A DNA stretch of 8,586 nt from Alphaproteobacteria bacterium (GTDB lineage: Bacteria > Pseudomonadota > Alphaproteobacteria > WRDZ01): assembly GCA_009779595.1 (NCBI GenBank), contig WRDZ01000024.1, positions 1-8,586 of the forward strand, given 5' to 3'. Below the pieces are notes generated by a model, which made no database searches, was not told the DNA's origin, and saw only the letters and a list, made by a program, of their open reading frames with translations. Both the position numbers and the translations under genes were made by a program. This document shows positions 5,522 to 8,586 of this stretch, piece after piece. Within the stretch, counting starts at the first letter, position 1. Each line of letters starts with the position of its first letter.

Positions 5522-7174
5522 TTAATAGTCCATGCCGCCCATTCCACCCATGCCGCCGCCGCCGGCTCCGCCATGGCTGCCGCAGCCTTTTTCAGCGGGC
5601 TTGTCGGCTATCATGGCCTCGGTGCTGACAATCATGCCGGCAACCGACGCAGCGCCTTCAAGAGCCAGGCGCACGACCTTGGCCGGGTCGATGATTCCGG
5701 CCGCGAACATGTCCACATATTCGCCGGTCTGGGCGTTAAAGCCCTGCTTGTCGTCCTTTTTCTCGGACAGCTTGCCGGCGGTAACCGCTCCGTCGAAACC
5801 GGCGTTTGAGGCAATCAGCTTGACCGGAGAGGACAGGGCCCGGCGTATGATGTCCACGCCCACCGACTGGTCGTGGTTGGCCGGCTTGACCTTGTCCAGG
5901 CATTTGACCGCGAACAGCAGTGCGCTGCCGCCGCCGACGACTATGCCTTCCTCGACAGCCGCGCGCGTGGCGTGCAAAGCGTCGTCAACACGGTCTTTCT
6001 TTTCCTTGACCTCGACTTCGGTCGCGCCGCCGATTTTAATAACGGCAACGCCGCCCGACAGCTTGGCCAGCCGTTCCTGCAGCTTTTCCTTGTCATAGTC
6101 GGACTTGGTTTCGTCAAGCTGCTGCTTTATCTGGCTGCATCGCGACGCGATGGTTTCCTTGTCGCCGGCCCCGTCGATAATCGTGCAGTTGTCCTTGTTT
6201 ATAACCACGCGCTTGGCAGTGCCCAGCATCTTGATGTTGGCTTCTTCCAGCTTCATGCCCAGGTCCTGGCTTATCATCTGCCCGTTGGTCAGGATGCCGA
6301 TATCCTCCAGCATGGCCTTGCGCCTGTCGCCGAAGCCCGGAGCCTTGACCGCCGCGATTTTCAGGCCGCCGCGCAGCTTGTTGATGACCAATGCTGCCAA
6401 GGCTTCGCCTTCGATATCCTCGGCTATGATAAGCAGCGAGCGGCCGGTCTGCACAACCCCTTCCAAAATCGGGACCATGGGCTGCAGGTTGGAAATCTTC
6501 GCCTCGTGTATCAGGATATACGGGTTTTCCATTTCCACCAGCATCTTTTCCGGGTTGGTTATGAAATACGGCGAAAGGTATCCGCGGTCGAACTGCATGC
6601 CTTCCACGACTTCAAGCTCGGTCGACAGGCCTTTGGCGTCCTCGACAGTGATGACTCCTTCGTTGCCCACCTTTTCCATTGCCTGCGCGATATAGTCGCC
6701 GATGGAAGTATCGCCGTTGGCGCTTATGGTGCCGACCTGCGCGATTTCCGCATTCGTTGAAACCTTGCGCGCGCGAGCCTTGATGTCCTGGACAACGGCC
6801 GCGACCGCCAGGTCGATGCCGCGCTTGAGGTCCATGGGGTTCATGCCCGCGGCAACTGCCTTGACGCCTTCGGTGACGATGGCTCCGGCCAGCACCGTGG
6901 CGGTGGTAGTGCCGTCACCCGCCGCGTCCGCGGTCTTGCTGGCGACTTCCTTGATAAGCTGCGCCCCCATATTCTTGAACTTGTCTTCGAATTCGATAGC
7001 CTTGGCCACGGTCACGCCGTCCTTGGTCACGTGCGGAGCGCCGAAGCTTTTTTCCAGCATGACCAGGCGGCCCTTGGCGCCAAGGGTTGTGCCCACAGCC
7101 TTGACCGTTTCGTTGATGCCGTCGATTAAAGCGGACCGCCCGTCGGTTCCGAATTTAACAATTTTCGCTGCCAT
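5522..7174 (-). CDS. groEL: 60-kDa chaperonin GroEL
   Basis: A 550-residue full-length GroEL, the ATP-driven tetradecameric folding chamber of the cytoplasm. It carries FGAPHVTKDGVTVAKA (44-59), AGDGTTTATVLA with Asp87, and the VEGMQFDRGYLSPYF, LLIIAEDIEGEALA and APGFGDRRKAMLEDI segments. The catalytic aspartate is in VDDALHATRAAVEEG, GIIDPAKV is the Asp495 region, and the tail is GGM-rich (GGMGGMGGMDY). Sequence character is alphaproteobacterial (for example IAQVGTISANGD). Oddities: the nearly invariant TLGPKGRNV reads TLGAKGRLV at 30-38, so the ATP-contacting Pro33 is Ala and Asn37 is Leu. The tail also has a cysteine, in KGCGSHGG. AAGGAG at 7184-7189 is 9 bases from the ATG. It is cotranscribed with groES, 31 bases upstream, and followed by a strong terminator. 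Confidence 0.98.
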   Translation of the reverse strand: MAAKIVKFGTDGRSALIDGINETVKAVGTTLGAKGRLVMLEKSFGAPHVTKDGVTVAKAIEFEDKFKNMGAQLIKEVASKTADAAGDGTTTATVLAGAIVTEGVKAVAAGMNPMDLKRGIDLAVAAVVQDIKARARKVSTNAEIAQVGTISANGDTSIGDYIAQAMEKVGNEGVITVEDAKGLSTELEVVEGMQFDRGYLSPYFITNPEKMLVEMENPYILIHEAKISNLQPMVPILEGVVQTGRSLLIIAEDIEGEALAALVINKLRGGLKIAAVKAPGFGDRRKAMLEDIGILTNGQMISQDLGMKLEEANIKMLGTAKRVVINKDNCTIIDGAGDKETIASRCSQIKQQLDETKSDYDKEKLQERLAKLSGGVAVIKIGGATEVEVKEKKDRVDDALHATRAAVEEGIVVGGGSALLFAVKCLDKVKPANHDQSVGVDIIRRALSSPVKLIASNAGFDGAVTAGKLSEKKDDKQGFNAQTGEYVDMFAAGIIDPAKVVRLALEGAASVAGMIVSTEAMIADKPAEKGCGSHGGAGGGGMGGMGGMDY

Positions 7175-7205
7175 TTTTTAATTCTCCTTAAATTACTTAT
7201 TCGAT

Positions 7206-7493
7206 TTATTCAATAATGCCCAGAATTTCGTTTTCCTTGACGATAAGCATTTCATTGCCGTCAATCTTCACTTCGGTGCCCGCCCATTTGCCGAACAGCA
7301 CGCGGTCGCCTTCCTTGACGGTCATCGGGATTTTCGCGCCCTTGTCGTCATACCCGCCCAAGCCCACGGCAACAACCTTGCCCTGCGACGGCTTTTCCTT
7401 GGCCGTGTCCGGGATGATTATCCCGCCGGCAGTGCGGTTATCTTCCTCTATACGCTCTATCACAACCCTGTCATGTAATGGTTTGAACTTCAT
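7206..7493 (-). CDS. groES: 10-kDa co-chaperonin GroES
   Basis: A 95-residue GroES, the heptameric lid of the GroEL chamber. It begins MKFKPLHDRVVIERIEE, has the mobile loop TAGGIIIPDTAKEKP (18-32, the hydrophobic III contacts GroEL) and ends with the VLFGKWAGTEVKIDG and IVKENEILGIIE segments typical of alphaproteobacterial GroES. An upstream in-frame start at 7541 is rejected because it lies inside the promoter. AAGGAG is 9 bases from the ATG at 7493. It is the first gene of the groES-groEL operon. Confidence 0.97.
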   Translation of the reverse strand: MKFKPLHDRVVIERIEEDNRTAGGIIIPDTAKEKPSQGKVVAVGLGGYDDKGAKIPMTVKEGDRVLFGKWAGTEVKIDGNEMLIVKENEILGIIE

Positions 7494-7528
7494 TTTCAGA
7501 TTCTCCTTTCTTTTACCTGCGTGTTGAG

Positions 7529-7558
7529 AACATAGGCGCAAAAAAGCCTCATGTCAAG
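7529..7558 (-). promoter_or_regulatory. Heat-shock (RpoH-like) promoter of groES-groEL
   Basis: On the minus strand CTTGACA (7552-7558) is followed after a 17-base spacer by TATGTT (7529-7534), with CC just before it, giving CTTGAC-N17-CCTATGTT overlap of spacer end and hexamer. This fits the alphaproteobacterial RpoH pattern (CTTG and CYTATnT) as well as sigma70. The start near 7522 leaves a leader of about 29 bases. No CIRCE operator (TTAGCACTC-N9-GAGTGCTAA) is present. Confidence 0.7.
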
Positions 7559-7571
7559 AGTTGGCTTGACA
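7552..7571. promoter_or_regulatory. Perfect 7-6-7 inverted repeat over the groES -35
   Basis: tgtcaag, six bases (agttgg), then cttgaca. The left arm is the groES -35 read on the minus strand. The right arm is a second, outward-facing CTTGACA on the plus strand without a convincing -10. It may be an operator for a dimeric regulator or two opposed sigma-factor contacts. Confidence 0.4.
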
Positions 7572-7697
7572 CGGCCGGACAACATATTGATTGTATTAGA
7601 TAAAAGTTATTTGATAGTCTTGACGGTGTTTTTCAGCGTGCAAAATTTTGTTTTTAACGCACTGCCGATAAATCAGATTTTTCTATTAGTTCCACTG

Positions 7698-8192
7698 TCA
7701 CCCTCCCCTCCTGTCAGCTCTACTTTCAACTCTCCTAGCTATCCTGTCATTTCGTGCTTGTTGCTGCTCTTGTTGCTGCTCTTGGTCTTGTCTTATAATT
7801 TCAGCTTCTTGTTCGCGCCATTCTCTAATCTCTGGGGACAAGTCGGACAATCTAGCGTCAAGCCTAGCCTCGGTTCTAGCAGCCGTTTTATTGGCAGCAT
7901 CAGCCTGAGCCGAAGCTTGATAAGCTTGCCAACATTGGTAAATACCATAACCAATGCCCCCAACCGCGCCGCAGACAACAGCGGTGCCGACCACTGGCCC
8001 TACAGCTATCACACCGGCTGTTTTTGATAATGCTAATGCTGCACATAATCCTCCTTTTGACGCTAGTCCGCTTTCCCTTACTAAACGACCAACATCGACG
8101 GTAGAGCCTGGTGGAATATGCTGATTCACAGCCGTGGCGCTGTTGTGTACGGCCGATACGAATTCCCCTACAAGAGACCTCTGCTTTTCCAT
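7698..8192 (-). CDS. Hypothetical membrane/coiled-coil protein (unrecognised)
   Basis: A 164-residue protein that I do not recognise. Residues 1-45 are polar and begin MEKQRSLVGEFVSAVHNS. Residues 46-90 are a Gly/Ala/Val-rich hydrophobic stretch (GVIAVGPVVGTAVVCGAVGG) that could form one or two glycine-zipper-like membrane helices. Residues 90-164 are a highly charged, Gln/Glu/Arg-rich predicted helix or coiled coil with a QEQQ repeat and a basic end (RIARRVESRADRR). There is no cleavable signal peptide. AAGGAGG lies 8 bases before the ATG, so translation is well supported. Codon use differs from its neighbours: many TTA, CTA, AGA, CAA and GCT codons where flanking genes prefer CTG, CGC and CAG. 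This suggests horizontal acquisition. It lies upstream of groES in the same direction but groES has its own promoter. An effector, a toxin-like membrane peptide or a phage-derived protein are possible, but none can be supported. Confidence 0.68.
   Translation of the reverse strand: MEKQRSLVGEFVSAVHNSATAVNQHIPPGSTVDVGRLVRESGLASKGGLCAALALSKTAGVIAVGPVVGTAVVCGAVGGIGYGIYQCWQAYQASAQADAANKTAARTEARLDARLSDLSPEIREWREQEAEIIRQDQEQQQEQQQARNDRIARRVESRADRRGG
7757..7784. repeat. 12-bp tandem repeat (2.3 copies) in the hypothetical gene
   Basis: ttgctgctcttg occurs twice in perfect tandem (7761-7772 and 7773-7784), with a third partial copy (cttg, 7757-7760). It codes for the Gln-Glu-Gln-Gln repeats of the C-terminal helix. 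The unit is a multiple of three, so copy-number change would keep the frame. Confidence 0.85.
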
Positions 8193-8226
8193 AACATATT
8201 CCTCCTTATTTTAACCAAACCACATG

Positions 8227-8238
8227 TTTGTTAACAAA
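8227..8238. promoter_or_regulatory. 12-bp perfect palindrome TTTGTTAACAAA
   Basis: A perfect palindrome in the AT-rich gap between the divergent hypothetical and Sel1 genes. It lies in the leader of the hypothetical gene if the TATAAT at 8264-8269 is used. It may be a dimer-binding operator, or chance in AT-rich DNA. Confidence 0.35.
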
Positions 8239-8250
8239 AAGTAAATAATC

Positions 8251-8259
8251 TGTGGATAA
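8251..8259 (-). promoter_or_regulatory. Perfect DnaA box TTATCCACA
   Basis: The minus strand reads TTATCCACA, an exact match to the high-affinity DnaA box. It lies 4 bases after the TATAAT of the hypothetical gene, around its expected start point. Only one box was found, with no cluster, so it suggests regulation by DnaA rather than an origin. Confidence 0.5.
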
Positions 8260-8263
8260 CTCC

Positions 8264-8269
8264 ATTATA
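8264..8269 (-). promoter_or_regulatory. Perfect -10 hexamer of the hypothetical gene
   Basis: TATAAT on the minus strand, 72 bases before the ATG at 8192. No acceptable -35 is seen at 16-18 bases, so an activator or weak constitutive use is possible. Confidence 0.4.
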
Positions 8270-8273
8270 CCCC

Positions 8274-8303
8274 TTGTTCTGTGCGGTTCTTTCGTTCTAT
8301 ACC
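8274..8303 (+). promoter_or_regulatory. Possible promoter of the Sel1-repeat gene
   Basis: TTGTTC (8274-8279), an 18-base spacer and TATACC (8298-8303), with 4/6 matches in each hexamer. It is placed correctly for a short leader before the ATG at 8331. Confidence 0.35.
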
Positions 8304-8330
8304 CGAAAAAGCAGCAACAAGGAGAATCCG

Positions 8331-8586
8331 ATGAAAGCCGTGAACCAGAATTCCGTGAAGATAACCTCTTTAAAGCCAATGGCGGAAAACGGCGACAGCA
8401 CGGCGCAGTACAAGCTGGCAATGCATTACGGCACGCGCAAGAACCCCGATTACCGCAAGGCTTTGCAGTGGCTGCGGCGCGCCAGCCTGCAGGGCCACGC
8501 GGTTGCCGAATACAACCTTGGGTTCATGTACGAGTTCGGGCTTGGGACGCAGAAGAACTATAAGAAAGCGGCGGACAGCTATTTGC
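8331..8586 (+). CDS. Sel1-like repeat protein, N-terminal part (3' end outside window)
   Basis: The frame from the ATG at 8331 is open to the window edge (85 codons). After a short lead MKAVNQNSVKITSLKPM come two Sel1-type units of about 36 residues: AENGDSTAQYKLAMHYG...DYRKALQWLRRAS (18-52), then LQGHAVAEYNLGFMYEFGLG...NYKKAADSYL (53-85). The small-residue, AxYxLGxMYxxGxG and AxxWxxxA positions fit the family. Sel1 repeats form alpha-solenoid scaffolds for protein-protein contacts, and in bacteria are often tied to envelope, signalling or host-interaction roles. No signal peptide is present, so this copy is probably cytoplasmic. AAGGAG at 8319-8324 is 6 bases from the ATG. It is divergent from the hypothetical gene and shares its 138-bp control region. 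Confidence 0.85.
   Translation, partial: MKAVNQNSVKITSLKPMAENGDSTAQYKLAMHYGTRKNPDYRKALQWLRRASLQGHAVAEYNLGFMYEFGLGTQKNYKKAADSYL

Noticed and set aside
5873..6760. 295-codon plus-strand open frame opposite groEL
   Set aside because: Shadow of a strongly conserved gene; the translation is low-complexity and no independent signals support it.
7494..7600. CIRCE element upstream of groES
   Set aside because: TTAGCACTC-N9-GAGTGCTAA or a close variant is not present; the inverted repeat found has a different sequence and spacing.
7641..7650. CAAAATTTTG palindrome downstream of the orphan gene
   Set aside because: Only 10 bp of AT-rich sequence, with no loop or T-tract that would make it a terminator; likely chance.
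7551..8027. Plus-strand open frame antisense to the orphan gene
   Set aside because: Its Leu/Ser runs are the complement of the Gln-rich repeat, and no ribosome binding site precedes it. The minus-strand gene has AAGGAGG.
8193..8330. Chromosomal origin (oriC) candidate
   Set aside because: Only one DnaA box, no dnaA, gidA or rpmH nearby, and no run of AT-rich 13-mers, so regulation is the simpler reading.
8252..8563. Plus-strand open frame overlapping the Sel1 gene in another frame
   Set aside because: It starts inside the DnaA box and promoter region and lacks a ribosome binding site; the frame from 8331 has AAGGAG and two Sel1 repeats.

Overview
The window looks like a chromosomal segment of a moderately GC-rich bacterium. 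GroEL and GroES read most like alphaproteobacterial chaperonins, and the groES promoter has the CTTGAC / CCTATnT shape described for alphaproteobacterial heat-shock promoters. A clostridial-style PurC and a DUF6273-like secreted protein suggest a divergent, perhaps gut- or host-associated alphaproteobacterium. That placement is inferred from remembered family sequences, not from a search. Most genes are well packed, with clear AAGGAG-type ribosome binding sites.

Left part (1-2740). A THUMP/UPF0020-type RNA methyltransferase (1-675, minus, 3' end outside the window) is divergent from a two-gene plus-strand unit: an alpha/beta-hydrolase esterase (806-1453) and purC (1466-2320). Both directions have recognisable sigma70-like promoters in the 130-bp gap. 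purC converges tail to tail with a Nudix hydrolase (2330-2737, minus).

Middle part (2740-5410). An exported or membrane-anchored DUF6273-like protein (2906-4426, plus) converges on an FkbM-family methyltransferase (4483-5298, minus). The methyltransferase gene carries an uninterrupted run of nine G within its reading frame. Loss or gain of one G brings a stop within a few codons, so it looks like a phase-variable (on/off) locus, and it is the most interesting item here. Directly upstream of it lies a tRNA-Ala(GGC) gene (5335-5410, minus).

Right part (5455-8586). groES-groEL form a classic minus-strand operon (7493-5522) with a heat-shock-like promoter and a strong Rho-independent terminator in front of the tRNA. 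Upstream of it is an orphan membrane/coiled-coil protein (7698-8192, minus) with AT-leaning codon use unlike its neighbours. It is divergent from a Sel1-repeat protein (8331 onward, plus, truncated by the window edge). The 138-bp gap between those two holds a perfect DnaA box, a 12-bp palindrome and a perfect -10 hexamer.

Functionally the region mixes housekeeping genes (chaperonin, purine synthesis, tRNA, RNA methylation) with accessory genes that may act at or on the cell surface (FkbM methyltransferase, DUF6273-like protein, orphan membrane protein). No integrase, transposase, CRISPR array or rRNA is visible.
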